From Ancylomarina euxina (GTDB lineage Bacteria > Bacteroidota > Bacteroidia > Bacteroidales > Marinifilaceae): a stretch of DNA of 64,000 nucleotides. Location: positions 124,001 to 188,000 of the forward strand of contig NZ_QQWG01000004.1 in the NCBI RefSeq assembly GCF_003863355.1, read 5' to 3'. A program made the position numbers and the translations under genes. The notes beneath the pieces are model-generated. The model searched no databases, was not told where the DNA came from, and worked only from the letters and a program-made list of their open reading frames with translations. Shown one piece after another: positions 44,790-54,821 of this stretch (the stretch's first letter is position 1; every line of letters starts with the position of its first letter).

Positions 44790-45000
44790 TCACATAATAA
44801 ACTTACTGAAGCGAACATTCTATCAAATAAATAATGATCCCGCTGGTGAGCCAAACTTGTACAAGAAAAAGACAAAATGGATGATGAACCTAGGAAACTT
44901 CACTTCTCAAAATGTCATTGTCCTTATTGATGTGGATGATGATTAAGTATGAGTAATGCCTCCTGATACCCTTAAATTGATAGATGAATACACCTAAAAA
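44790..45000 (+). pseudogene. Broken copy of the metallophosphoesterase 3' end
   Basis: This segment aligns with 39748-39968, the last 70 codons of the metallophosphoesterase gene, over its whole length. For example CTGAAGCGAACATTCTATCA is identical in both, and LKRTFYQINN...WMMNLGNF and VLIDVD can be read. It then carries in-frame stops (for example after VDVDDD) and small indels, so it is not functional. There is no matching 5' part nearby. With the intact gene on the other side, it forms a direct repeat of about 200 bp around the three-gene operon. Confidence 0.88.
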
Positions 45001-45104
45001 AGATATTACTATTTCTCTAAAACCTGTTCCTAATTCTCCCCCTTTAGTGGAGATATCCGAAGGATAGAGAGGTGTAAACTAAGAAACCAAAATAACTCAG
45101 GCTC

Positions 45105-46190
45105 ATGAGATTTGCCGCAAACTTACTCCTGATACTTTGCTTGCAGATACCTCTTTCTGCTCAGGAGAGCGATATGCAGACGTTAATCGATACGATTTGT
45201 ATACAAGATGCACTATTCGAATCGGATGAGCTGTTTGAAATATGCCTCAATGGCAATATTCGTGAACTCTTTAAGGATAGACGTGATGATGCTAGCTACC
45301 ACCCTATCTTATTGACCTATAAACTTGCCAGTGGTAAAATCGATAGCTTAAATATTCGTGTGAAAACACGAGGCAATTTTCGACGTAAGCGAGAAAATTG
45401 CAAAACACCTCCTCTACTGCTTAATTTTGATTCGGTACAGATCCAATCAAACGATCTCTTTGCAGGCCAAGGGAAAATCAAGCTGGTCACCCCCTGTGTT
45501 GATCACAAATATGTGCTACGAGAATACCTGATCTATAAAGTTTATCAATTGATTAGTGCAAACAGTTTTAATGTCAGATTAGTAAAGCTTTGTTTTGAAG
45601 ATGCTGTAAAAGGAAAAATGATGGTAGACCAATATAGCATCCTTCTAGAAAACCAAAATATTTTAGCAAATAGATTAAGATCACAGCTTTTCAAACGGGT
45701 TAATACCAAACCCCAAAGAACCATCAAACAAGAATTTCTAAATATGGCAGTTTTTCAATACCTGATAGGCAATACCGATTGGTCCATTCAATACCGTCAC
45801 AACATCAAATTAATTCATATAAAGGATAAAAATGGTCTTATTTCAATCCCCTACGATTTTGATCATGCAGGTCTTGTGAATGCCCCATATGCTAAACCAG
45901 CCGAGGAACTTCAAATGAATACCGTCAGACAAAGACGCTACAGAGGCTACTGTATAGAAGATATGAGAGAATTTCAGCCTACTTTCGACCTTTTCAATAG
46001 TTTAAAGGCAGATATCTATGCCATTTATACCAACAATTTTCTGCTTGAGGAAAGCTATCTCAAACAAACACTAAAATACTTAGATGAGTTTTACCAAACA
46101 ATTAATAATCCAAAGATGGCGGCTAAAGCTTTTCAATACCCTTGCGACCCAAGAGGAACTGGAAATGTTGTTATTAAAGGATTAAAGTAA
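45105..46190 (+). CDS. Exported CotH-like kinase-fold protein
   Basis: A 361-residue protein with signal peptide ending PLSAQ. The pattern is LNIRVKTRGNFRRKRENCKTPP, then HKYVLREYLIYKVYQLI, then YRHNIKLI and ISIPYDFDHAGLVN. This resembles the spore coat CotH kinase fold, in which a DFD-like motif binds metal. CotH proteins phosphorylate secreted proteins, but activity here is not established. It starts 104 bp after the broken phosphoesterase fragment. Bacteroidota often carry such proteins beside metallophosphoesterases; here the two are separated only by the operon and its fragment. Confidence 0.7.
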   Translation: MRFAANLLLILCLQIPLSAQESDMQTLIDTICIQDALFESDELFEICLNGNIRELFKDRRDDASYHPILLTYKLASGKIDSLNIRVKTRGNFRRKRENCKTPPLLLNFDSVQIQSNDLFAGQGKIKLVTPCVDHKYVLREYLIYKVYQLISANSFNVRLVKLCFEDAVKGKMMVDQYSILLENQNILANRLRSQLFKRVNTKPQRTIKQEFLNMAVFQYLIGNTDWSIQYRHNIKLIHIKDKNGLISIPYDFDHAGLVNAPYAKPAEELQMNTVRQRRYRGYCIEDMREFQPTFDLFNSLKADIYAIYTNNFLLEESYLKQTLKYLDEFYQTINNPKMAAKAFQYPCDPRGTGNVVIKGLK

Positions 46191-46240
46191 ATAAGGATAA
46201 CGTGATAAGGTCAGAATAAAGAGAATGAATGGCAAATGGA

Positions 46241-47581
46241 TTAAGTAGCTATGAACTTCTTTCTATTCAACAAGGTCTGTTTAAATATTTCCTTGCGTCT
46301 TATTACCATTTCATCAGAATAAACATGGGTCATTAAGTTTTGAAATTCATCTTCTAATTCCTCAACACTAAAGTTTTTAGGCTGATAGGTGACATCGAAT
46401 AAGGTACACTTATCCCAATAATCAGTCAATAATCGCCCCTCATTTTTTAGTTGCTGATACAAATCAGTACATGGAAAAGCGGTCAGAATTGTAATTTGCA
46501 CATCCGATAAATGACTCTCCCTTATAAACTGTTCAGTCTCTCTGAAGGTTTCTTTCGTATCGGAGTCGAATCCCAATACAAAACAACCATTTACCGTTAT
46601 TCCATATGACTGTATCTTATCAATGGCCTTCGAATAATTTTTAAATTGCTTAGACTTCCATCCTCCATCTAAGCCCTTGATACTATCAAAATTAACTGAT
46701 TCCAAACCAATTAAGACTTGCATACAATTTGATTTAGCCAATAACTCTAAGAGTTCATCATCGCAAGCAATAGAAATATCCGTTTCGGTAAACCATTTCA
46801 TCTTATAATTAGTAAATAGTCTGAGAAGATCCTTAGACCACTCTTTATCCACAAAGGTATTGTCATCAGCTAATTCTATAAAAGGATTATCCCATATCTC
46901 AAAGATCTTATCCAGTTCCTTTTTGATTAATTTAATAGGTTTCTTTTTATAATCACTAATAGTTCTTGATGCAGCACAAAAATGACAATCGTGTGGACAG
47001 CCTCTGGTTGTTTGAATGGTTAACCGGTTATAATTGCTTATATCCAGCAAATCATAAGCTGGAACCTTTGAATCCTCAAGATGAAAAGCCATTTTCGGTT
47101 CGGTCAAAGAGCTATATAAAGCTTTTAATGTGTTCGATTCATAATCCTTAAGTAATATTTTCCAAAGCATTTCGCATTCACCTTGAACGACCGCATCGGC
47201 ATGAGCAATAGCCTCATCCGGCAATGCTGAAACGTGTAAACCTCCCATAACGACCGTTACACCCTGTTTTCTGAACTGTGCTGCAAGCTCGTAGGTTTCA
47301 TTAATTCTTGAAGTTAAAGCAGAAAAAGCGACAATATTGGGTTTCTCATTCAGTATATCTGCGATATCATCATCAGTGTAAGCATCCAGCTCTCTATAAA
47401 TCACCTCCCAGGCATCTGGTGTATGGGCGGCAAGAGTTAAAAGCCCCAAACTTGGTAAACTTGCAATTACACGGCTTCGATCAACAAAACCTGGCAGAGT
47501 TAATCCAGTCTTGAGTAATTTCTCATTGAATACCCTGACACCACTCATTGAAACTAAAATGACCTTATATTCTTTTTTCAT
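46241..47581 (-). CDS. B12-binding radical SAM protein
   Basis: About 446 residues from the ATG at 47581 (MKKEYKVILVSMSG), chosen over an upstream extension without homology. Residues 1 to about 150 form a cobalamin-binding-like Rossmann domain, and residues about 165-400 a radical SAM barrel with CPHDCHFC (CxxxCxxC), the 4Fe-4S site. The combination is that of B12-dependent radical SAM enzymes (the class of methyltransferases and ring-forming enzymes). The substrate is not known. It has no partner gene nearby. Some B12-type domains in this family lack the cobalt-ligating His and may not bind B12. Confidence 0.88.
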   Translation of the reverse strand: MKKEYKVILVSMSGVRVFNEKLLKTGLTLPGFVDRSRVIASLPSLGLLTLAAHTPDAWEVIYRELDAYTDDDIADILNEKPNIVAFSALTSRINETYELAAQFRKQGVTVVMGGLHVSALPDEAIAHADAVVQGECEMLWKILLKDYESNTLKALYSSLTEPKMAFHLEDSKVPAYDLLDISNYNRLTIQTTRGCPHDCHFCAASRTISDYKKKPIKLIKKELDKIFEIWDNPFIELADDNTFVDKEWSKDLLRLFTNYKMKWFTETDISIACDDELLELLAKSNCMQVLIGLESVNFDSIKGLDGGWKSKQFKNYSKAIDKIQSYGITVNGCFVLGFDSDTKETFRETEQFIRESHLSDVQITILTAFPCTDLYQQLKNEGRLLTDYWDKCTLFDVTYQPKNFSVEELEDEFQNLMTHVYSDEMVIRRKEIFKQTLLNRKKFIAT

Positions 47582-47784
47582 GGTATAAAATATTAAAGGA
47601 AGATCGCAACGTCCTATAAAGTTAAAGCATTTTAGACAAAACTTTTGAACAATAGATGAAATACAAGCATTAAAAGACCTATCAGTCAATTATTTATAAT
47701 TACTCTGAATTATGTAGAAATAAGGAAAAAAAATACAAGTTCCGTAACTTTATAAATAGCATTTAATGGTTAAATCATAAAATC

Positions 47785-48183
47785 ATGAGCAGAATATCTT
47801 ATTACAAGGGCTTGTTTTTAGTAGCGGCAATTTATGATCTCATTTTAGGTCTAGTCTTCTTATTTTTTTCTCGATGGGCCTTCAAATTAATTGGTATTTC
47901 TGACAAATTACCTGAGTTTATAGGCTATTTGAGTTTAATTGGGGCCTTCCTTCTAGTTATTGGACTGGCCTACTTCCTAATATACAAAGGTGATTTGCAA
48001 AAAAACATTGACCTTATATTAGTGGGGTTAATGTACAAACTCGCTTATTGCTCAATTGCCTTTTTTTATGCTTTAGTGGGTAATATACCTCACTTTATCT
48101 TTTTTGCTCTCTTTGGCATTCTTGATTTAATCATGCTGATACTCATGTTAGAATGCTATATGTGGGTAAGCAAAAATCGATGA
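47785..48183 (+). CDS. Small four-helix membrane protein
   Basis: A 132-residue protein with four hydrophobic helices (about residues 10-30, 45-65, 73-95 and 100-125). No family recognised. It lies 28 bp before another small membrane protein in the same direction, and the two probably form an operon. Confidence 0.7.
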   Translation: MSRISYYKGLFLVAAIYDLILGLVFLFFSRWAFKLIGISDKLPEFIGYLSLIGAFLLVIGLAYFLIYKGDLQKNIDLILVGLMYKLAYCSIAFFYALVGNIPHFIFFALFGILDLIMLILMLECYMWVSKNR

Positions 48184-48211
48184 ATATCACCAAATTCCTA
48201 AATCTAATACG

Positions 48212-48601
48212 ATGAGTGAAATCAACTTATATGCAGCATGGATTGGCATGTTGCTTGGCGGTATTTTTGGTGCCATACAGGGCCTTTTCTTTCACAAAGA
48301 AGTATGGTTGGGTGGCTATGGATCCTGGCAAAGAAGAATGATGCGTCTGGGTCACATATCTTTTTTCGGCATTGCCTTTATCAATATCGCTTTTGTTTTT
48401 ACGGTAAAGAGCTTAGGCATAGAACAGGAAGTTGCCCTACCCTCAGCTCTCTTTATAATTGGAGCGATTGGCATGCCTCTAATTTGCTATTTATCTGCTT
48501 TTAAGAAACCAGTCAGACATCTTTTCTTTATTCCAGCTCTTTCTGTTATTGGGGGGATAGCACACCTGATTTGGACAATGAGTACTCACAATGTATTTTA
48601 A
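48212..48601 (+). CDS. Small membrane protein
   Basis: A 129-residue protein with four hydrophobic segments and a basic loop (SWQRRMMRLGH). The start and end are glycine-rich (GMLLGGIFGAIQG). No family recognised; it is partner of the previous gene. Confidence 0.68.
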   Translation: MSEINLYAAWIGMLLGGIFGAIQGLFFHKEVWLGGYGSWQRRMMRLGHISFFGIAFINIAFVFTVKSLGIEQEVALPSALFIIGAIGMPLICYLSAFKKPVRHLFFIPALSVIGGIAHLIWTMSTHNVF

Positions 48602-48696
48602 ATGAAGCTAATCATATTACAACTACGAACAAAGCCTTTCAATACCCTTATGTACAGGTGGTAGATTAAAAGAAATCATTCTCCATAGAACCAAAA

Positions 48697-48725
48697 AGGG
48701 TCAGACTAAAAAGTCCAACCCTCTA
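48697..48725. terminator. Bidirectional terminator
   Basis: Arms AGGGTcaGACT and AGTCcaACCCT with a four-base loop and T-rich tail, between converging genes ending at 48601 and 48801. Confidence 0.6.
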
Positions 48726-48800
48726 AATTTTATTGATTTAGTTTATGAGATACGGTCTCTTTTATAAAAGATCACGACCACAAATAAACCTTTCAAACAA

Positions 48801-50777
48801 CTATTTTGACTTATGTCTAAAATCTATTTTTTGAACGTTTTTAGCAATTTCGATTCTATTATAAATGGACTCAATAATTAAGTCATACAATTTATCTTTT
48901 AAGACCAAATCCTCAACATCGACATCAACATTAGGATTATCATTGACTTCGACGACATAGACTTTACCATCTATCATCTTTAAATCAACACCATATAAGC
49001 CATCGCCTATTAAAGATGAGGCTTTTAAAGCTGTCTGCACTACAATCTCAGGAACTGATTCGATACTGAGCGTTTCAGAGTCACCAGAATGATCTTCCTC
49101 TTCACCTTTCCAATTATAAATTTGCCAATGATCTTTAGACATATAGTATTTACAAGCAAACAAAGGGGTATTATCAATTATTCCAATTCTCCAATCGAAT
49201 TCAGAGTATAGAAATTCCTGACAAACAAGCATATCTGAAATTTTAAACAGATCATTAATTGCAGCTAGAGCCTCAATTTCATTTACCACCTTAATTACTC
49301 CAAGAGAAAAAGCACTATCAGGCTGTTTGAGAACCAAAGGATAATTCATTTGCTTCAGAACCTTTTTATCAAATAAATTTTTAGTGAAAATATTTGTTTC
49401 AGGTGTTAGAATTTTGTGCTTTTTAAAAATTTCATTCTGATATATCTTATTAGAACATCGTAAAATAGACCATGGATCATCTAAAACCACAAGACCTTCA
49501 GCATAGGCCATTCTGGAAAATTCGTAGGTGTGATTATTGACACAGGTTGTTTCTCGAATAAACAGAGCATCAAATTCATTGATTTTATCAATATCCTTTT
49601 TTGTAATAAACTCTAAGTACAATCCTTTTCGATTGGCAGCACTTTTAAACTTCTCCAATGCTTTAGGGCAGGAAGGTGAATTGGTTTCCTTAGGATCTAC
49701 AAGTACTGCTATATCATACTTATAATTAACCAACTTTGTATTGTTAAACCTTTTCTTATTGAAGTACTTTTCTGCGAATTCGTAAACACAATTTAAGTCA
49801 GATTCAGGTACCTTATTTAAGGTTAATACCTTTAATTTTTTAATCATCCATTTTTCATCATGCTTAATGAAATCGACTTTAAAAAGTGGCGCTTCAAATA
49901 ATTGATGGAGTTTTGATGCTAAAGAATTATAACCTTTAATATTCGTTTGCCCAAAATAAATATTTAAAGAGAACGCATTTCCCTTCTCTTTATACAATGA
50001 ACTATTAATATGTTCTTCAATATCATAAGCTGCAGAATGAATCACGTTTAATATTCCAAAATCACGTATCGTTATGGTACTTGGTATAATGCGCTGTCCA
50101 CGTGCCGATGCAAGTAAAGAAACGTAATAACCATAGCTTTGATATTTATAAGAACTGCATAGATTAAAAATTCTAAAATCCGTATTTGTTTGATAAATTG
50201 GGTTATTAATATATTCTTTAACAGAAATGATCTTTGCATTTATATCTGTAAATGCCCATTTGTAAGGCTGATTAATAACAATAATATTACTTGTCTTTTT
50301 TGAACAAGAAATAGCTTTAGCATTGAACTCCATTTTTAAAGCATCTTCTCCTTCACAATAATAATCTTTTACCATTCCCAAAGTATAAAATCCTTTAGTT
50401 TTGTACCAGTCTATTAATGTGGTGTTTTTAGCACTTACCTCGATCAATATTTTTCCATACTGATGTCGATTTGCAAATTCATAAACATGTTTAAGCAAAT
50501 AATCTCCATAGCCCTTCTTTTGAAATGAAGAGGCTATTGCAATCGAGTATATGCGTAACGACTTGCTGTACTTAAATAAAACTAAAGCACCAATAGGAGT
50601 ATTACTTCCATCTTTCGTTGCGGCAATTAAAACTTCTTGAAAATCACTTTCAATACTGTGTTTTATACTCTGTTTGGTACTTCTTTGAAAAGCAGGAAAA
50701 GACTCCTTTTCTAATTTTAACAAAAAACCAATATCCTCAACACTGGCTTTTCTTATCTCAATATCTATTTTCTTCAT
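48801..50777 (-). CDS. GNAT acetyltransferase fused to RimK-like ATP-grasp
   Basis: About 658 residues from the ATG at 50777. Residues 1-150 are a GNAT acetyltransferase (IASSFQKKGYGDYLLKHV is the acetyl-CoA motif). Residues about 180-360 resemble the RLAN N-terminal domain found before some RimK-like enzymes, and about 400-645 form an ATP-grasp ligase (YPLVLKQPDSAFSLGVIKV, then VVEVNDNPNVDVDVED at the metal site). Such fusions are likely to acylate and ligate amino acids or peptides. The substrate is unknown. It stands alone, without a carrier protein or transporter gene next to it. Confidence 0.88.
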   Translation of the reverse strand: MKKIDIEIRKASVEDIGFLLKLEKESFPAFQRSTKQSIKHSIESDFQEVLIAATKDGSNTPIGALVLFKYSKSLRIYSIAIASSFQKKGYGDYLLKHVYEFANRHQYGKILIEVSAKNTTLIDWYKTKGFYTLGMVKDYYCEGEDALKMEFNAKAISCSKKTSNIIVINQPYKWAFTDINAKIISVKEYINNPIYQTNTDFRIFNLCSSYKYQSYGYYVSLLASARGQRIIPSTITIRDFGILNVIHSAAYDIEEHINSSLYKEKGNAFSLNIYFGQTNIKGYNSLASKLHQLFEAPLFKVDFIKHDEKWMIKKLKVLTLNKVPESDLNCVYEFAEKYFNKKRFNNTKLVNYKYDIAVLVDPKETNSPSCPKALEKFKSAANRKGLYLEFITKKDIDKINEFDALFIRETTCVNNHTYEFSRMAYAEGLVVLDDPWSILRCSNKIYQNEIFKKHKILTPETNIFTKNLFDKKVLKQMNYPLVLKQPDSAFSLGVIKVVNEIEALAAINDLFKISDMLVCQEFLYSEFDWRIGIIDNTPLFACKYYMSKDHWQIYNWKGEEEDHSGDSETLSIESVPEIVVQTALKASSLIGDGLYGVDLKMIDGKVYVVEVNDNPNVDVDVEDLVLKDKLYDLIIESIYNRIEIAKNVQKIDFRHKSK

Positions 50778-51030
50778 CTGAGATTCAAAAACACTTATTA
50801 ACACCCATATGTTTATATTCTAAAATTATAATTACTAACACAAATTAAAGAATAAAACATATTCCTTTTTCATTCTGTAAAAAATAAATTTGTATGATCA
50901 TAAATATTATTTCCATTTTCATCATACAAAGCTACTAGCTTTAATTTCAACGCTTCATATATGACCATAACCCATGAAAATAGAACAAATGAGGAGCTAA
51001 TTGCGCTCCAGTAACTTATTGAACTAAATA

Positions 51031-51070
51031 AAAAAAGCCGAATCTGAAAATAACTTTCCAGATTCGACTT
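51031..51070 (-). terminator. Terminator of the tricorn-like gene
   Basis: Arms CGAATCTG and CAGATTCG (8-bp core), followed on the minus strand by GCTTTTTTT, 63 bp downstream of the stop. Confidence 0.8.
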
Positions 51071-51132
51071 CATATTTAAATATCTATTCTTTCTTATTTT
51101 AAGTACTCCTTAATTTAAGACACATTAAATCC

Positions 51133-54100
51133 TTATTTTCTAAGTGCAGGCGTTGAGAACGGTGGTGGCGTAATCTTTCTCTTTGTTTTCGGCAAAAGAG
51201 AAAGTACTTCCTTAACAGCACGCTCTAACTGAGGATCGATGCCCTTGTTTAAGGATTTAGCATCCTGACGAACATCAATCGTTGGTGAGATACCTTTATT
51301 CTCGCCAACCCATTCGTTTTTGTTCGGATCAAATACCGCATTATCAGGAGCTGTTAAGGCACCGCCATCAACCAATCTGTAGTGGATTGACGATTTTACC
51401 AAACCACCCCAGGTGCGTGCGCCAACCACAGGACCAATTTTCTGATGCTTGAATACCCAAGGGAAAAAGTCACCTCCCGATCCTGCAAGTTCATTGATAA
51501 TTAAAACCTTTGGACCAACAATTCCAGCAGGCAGACGAATCGGATCACCATTTGGAACCTCATTGGTCAAACAAGCTCTTGTCTCACGTTTCATCAGATC
51601 AACCATATAATCATCCAGAAGACCACCGCCATTGAAACGCTCATCTATAACGGCCCCTTCTTTATCTTGCTGAGCAAAATAGTAGCGATTGAAAGATATA
51701 AATCCGTTGTTTGAGGTATTCGGAACCCAAATATAAGCCAGGCGTCCACCAGAAAGCTTATCAACCAAACGGCGGTTATCTTCAACCCATGCGCGTTGAC
51801 GAAGTGCTCTTTCGCTACTTATAGGCTTCACGGTAATTTTCCAGGCCCCTTTAAAATCAGACTTGTTGTTGATATGAAGAACCGTTTGCTGACCAGCTGT
51901 ACCATCTAAGGCCATATAAGGATCTTGCTTATTACTAATCTCCTTACCATTAATTCCCACAATATAATTACCCTGCTCTACTTTCATTCCGGGACGATCC
52001 AAAGGACTCGACAAATCAGGATTCCAGCTCTCAGAGGTATAAATACGTTGAATTTTCCAATGTTTACCGTCAGCCTTTAAGTCAGCTCCTAATAGACCAA
52101 CCGACGGACGATCGGTCTTAGGAAAATCACCACCAAAAACAAAACTATGCCCTACCGACAGTTCACCATTCACCTGATCGAGCACATAATTTAAATCGCT
52201 GCGATGCTTAATATATGGCACAAGAGGCGTATAACGCTTGTAGACCTCATCCCAGTCTCTTCCATGCATATTTGGATCATAAAAGTAATCGCGTTGGTAT
52301 CGCCATGCTTCTTCAAACATCTGATTCCATTCTGCCATTCGATCGAGCTGTGTTTTTAAGTTGATCTTAAGAACTTTGGCACTTTTCGTATTCGCCCCTT
52401 TGGTTCCAATCACTTTCCATGAGGCTCCCATTTTTGCCAACATCTGATTCCCGTCAGCAGAAATCGAAACACTTCCAACTCCAGAAGCAAACTCTTTAGC
52501 TTCTCTTTCCTTCAAATCGAATTTGTGAAGAATAGAACCTTTTCCTTTAGGATTCGCTTCGGCAATAAATACAATGCCTTTAGGTCCTGCTATCATATAA
52601 CGATACTTCCCTTTTTCCATAGGCAAAGGAATAATTCTGCGCTCGATACCATCAAAATCGATCTGCATCAGGCTATCGGCTTTTTCCTTGGCTTTCTTCT
52701 CTTTATCATCCTTCTTTTTATCCTTAGCATCCTTTTTATCTTCTTTCTTAGGCGCTTTTTCTTCATCACTTCTAGGCTCAAAAGGCGAAGCATCTTTCTT
52801 AAGCAGATTAACCACATAAGCCTCGTAATTAGGTGCTTTTGCTCCCATTACCGAGGTATTCACATAACCCGATAGCAATGCCAAATCGGTACTTGCCAGA
52901 AAATACAGATGATGCGTGTCGGCATCCCAGGCAGGTGAAAAAGCATCAGCCAATTCGTTGGTAATGGGGCGGACTCTATCGTCAGCCATCGACCAAACAC
53001 AAACACGTCGGAAATTGTTGGCTCCCGATTTGGCATAGGCCAGCCATTTAGAATCCTTCGACCAGCTTAGACCTAAATCGCCACGTTCAAAGTTATTGCC
53101 CCCCACATCAATAGTTTTAATGCTTTTGGCTTCAATATCAATCAAACGAATACGAACATCGTCATCTGTGAAAACGATATACTTGCCATCGGGCGACCAA
53201 GCTGGCTCCCAGGCCATTTTCGATTCTTTAATTGATATCGCTTCAGGCTCCGATAAACCATCCTGATTAGCAAGCATCAATTGATAGCCTTTTCCATTTA
53301 TATCAGAAAACCAGGCAATTTTATCACCTTTAGGTGACCAAATTGGAGCTCGATCGGCTGCTGCTGAATTATTGGTTATGTTTCTCGCATCGCCATGCTC
53401 AACCGGAACCGTAAAGACTTCACCACGAGCCGACATAATTGCTCGCTTTCCTGTTGGAGATAAGGATGCCGAACGAACGCTGGAACTCACATCTTCCCAC
53501 TTGGTCCTTGCCCAAGGGAAATCGCCGCTAAGCTCTAGTTCAAGCTGTGTTATTTTTCCTGAAACTAAATCATAAGTATGCAAATAGCCCTCTCTTTCGA
53601 AAACAAGCTTTTCTTTATTACCTGAAAGGGATTTGATATCAATATCTTTGAATTTCGTGATTTGCTTTAAATCATTGGATTGGGTATCATACATCCAAAT
53701 ATTCATAGCCCAATCTCTGTCCGAAAGAAAATAAATTTTATCACCTATCCATACAGGCTGAACATCAATCGTTGATTCATTAGGAAGTAATTTCTCACTT
53801 GAATCCTCAAGGTTCAGAATAATCAACGGGGTATTTTGTCCGCCACGGTAAGCACGCCATTCCCTATCCCAACGACGAACCTTATCAATAACAATCTGCT
53901 TACCATCAGCAGCAAAGGAAGCTTTCGTTCCCCATTGCGCATTCAGCATGGTTGAGACACCGCCCTCACGTGATACGGTCCATAAACGATCGTAATTGCT
54001 TGGTGCTGTTTCACGAGTTGAAGCATACAAAACTCGTTTCCCATCAGGTGTCCAGCCACGTACATTCGATGCTGCAGGATACCAGGTCAATTGCTTAACT

Positions 54101-54405
54101 TCGCCCCCCGTAACAGGAACCGTATAAACGGCATCCACACCCGAACGATTGGATGTAAAAGCAATAGTTTGACCATCAGGAGAAAAATAGGGATCGCTTT
54201 CAACAGCTGGCGTACTGGTTAAACGTAAGGTATGGGTGCCATTGAGATCGGATACCCATAAATCGCCTGCATAGGTATAGGCAATGTGTGTTTCAGATAG
54301 TGTTGGCTGACGCAAAAGGCGCGTACCCTGCGCCTGGACATAAGCCGACAACAATATAAAACAGACAAGAAACAGACTCAGTTTCTTCAAATAATTGTTA
54401 GTCAT
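51133..54405 (-). CDS. Tricorn-like S41 peptidase
   Basis: About 1090 residues from the ATG at 54405, with a signal peptide (LFLVCFILLSAYVQAQ). Order: two beta-propellers (residues about 25-330 and 330-670, repeated SPDGKxI-type blades), a tricorn-core C1 domain, a PDZ domain (about 770-860) and an S41 catalytic domain with NELAGSGGDFFPW carrying the serine nucleophile. Family members trim oligopeptides in a large cage. A Lys/Asp/Glu-rich insert lies at about residue 545-590, between the propellers. Single gene with a terminator; periplasmic. Confidence 0.92.
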   Translation of the reverse strand: MTNNYLKKLSLFLVCFILLSAYVQAQGTRLLRQPTLSETHIAYTYAGDLWVSDLNGTHTLRLTSTPAVESDPYFSPDGQTIAFTSNRSGVDAVYTVPVTGGEVKQLTWYPAASNVRGWTPDGKRVLYASTRETAPSNYDRLWTVSREGGVSTMLNAQWGTKASFAADGKQIVIDKVRRWDREWRAYRGGQNTPLIILNLEDSSEKLLPNESTIDVQPVWIGDKIYFLSDRDWAMNIWMYDTQSNDLKQITKFKDIDIKSLSGNKEKLVFEREGYLHTYDLVSGKITQLELELSGDFPWARTKWEDVSSSVRSASLSPTGKRAIMSARGEVFTVPVEHGDARNITNNSAAADRAPIWSPKGDKIAWFSDINGKGYQLMLANQDGLSEPEAISIKESKMAWEPAWSPDGKYIVFTDDDVRIRLIDIEAKSIKTIDVGGNNFERGDLGLSWSKDSKWLAYAKSGANNFRRVCVWSMADDRVRPITNELADAFSPAWDADTHHLYFLASTDLALLSGYVNTSVMGAKAPNYEAYVVNLLKKDASPFEPRSDEEKAPKKEDKKDAKDKKKDDKEKKAKEKADSLMQIDFDGIERRIIPLPMEKGKYRYMIAGPKGIVFIAEANPKGKGSILHKFDLKEREAKEFASGVGSVSISADGNQMLAKMGASWKVIGTKGANTKSAKVLKINLKTQLDRMAEWNQMFEEAWRYQRDYFYDPNMHGRDWDEVYKRYTPLVPYIKHRSDLNYVLDQVNGELSVGHSFVFGGDFPKTDRPSVGLLGADLKADGKHWKIQRIYTSESWNPDLSSPLDRPGMKVEQGNYIVGINGKEISNKQDPYMALDGTAGQQTVLHINNKSDFKGAWKITVKPISSERALRQRAWVEDNRRLVDKLSGGRLAYIWVPNTSNNGFISFNRYYFAQQDKEGAVIDERFNGGGLLDDYMVDLMKRETRACLTNEVPNGDPIRLPAGIVGPKVLIINELAGSGGDFFPWVFKHQKIGPVVGARTWGGLVKSSIHYRLVDGGALTAPDNAVFDPNKNEWVGENKGISPTIDVRQDAKSLNKGIDPQLERAVKEVLSLLPKTKRKITPPPFSTPALRK

Positions 54406-54821
54406 ATCAATCAATTTTGGTTTGTATAATACTTTATAATCAAAAATATCTATTAGACAATAAAAATTTGCTTTTGCTTACAATCAGAAACCCAAATTAG
54501 ACTAATTATTCCAACATTTCAATTCTATTCTATATCCAATATGTCTGACTCGTTATACACCATAAATTGCAGGCTTATCACCATTATGAATCCTCATCCA
54601 AAAAAATAGAGTCACAATAATTGCAACTCTATTCCTAATTTTTTCAAACTTCGCCTAAGCCTTGATATCCAAATCTGGTAAAAGCTTTGACTTAAAAAAA
54701 TCGTCGTAATATTCAACCAGATTATCTTCTATGGCTATTATTGATGCAATATAGATTTATAGCTTTTCAAATGTACTTTTATTATATGCTTCCGGAGAAC
54801 AGGCTGATCAATAGCCCCGAC
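54406..54821. other. Gap with no supported gene
   Basis: About 415 bp of AT-rich sequence. I see no long frame, no strong hairpin and no RNA gene. It should hold the promoter for the tricorn-like gene on the left side. Confidence 0.45.

Noticed and set aside
50870-51073. 67-residue minus-strand frame
   Set aside because: Overlaps the tricorn gene terminator at 51031-51070 and has poor composition.
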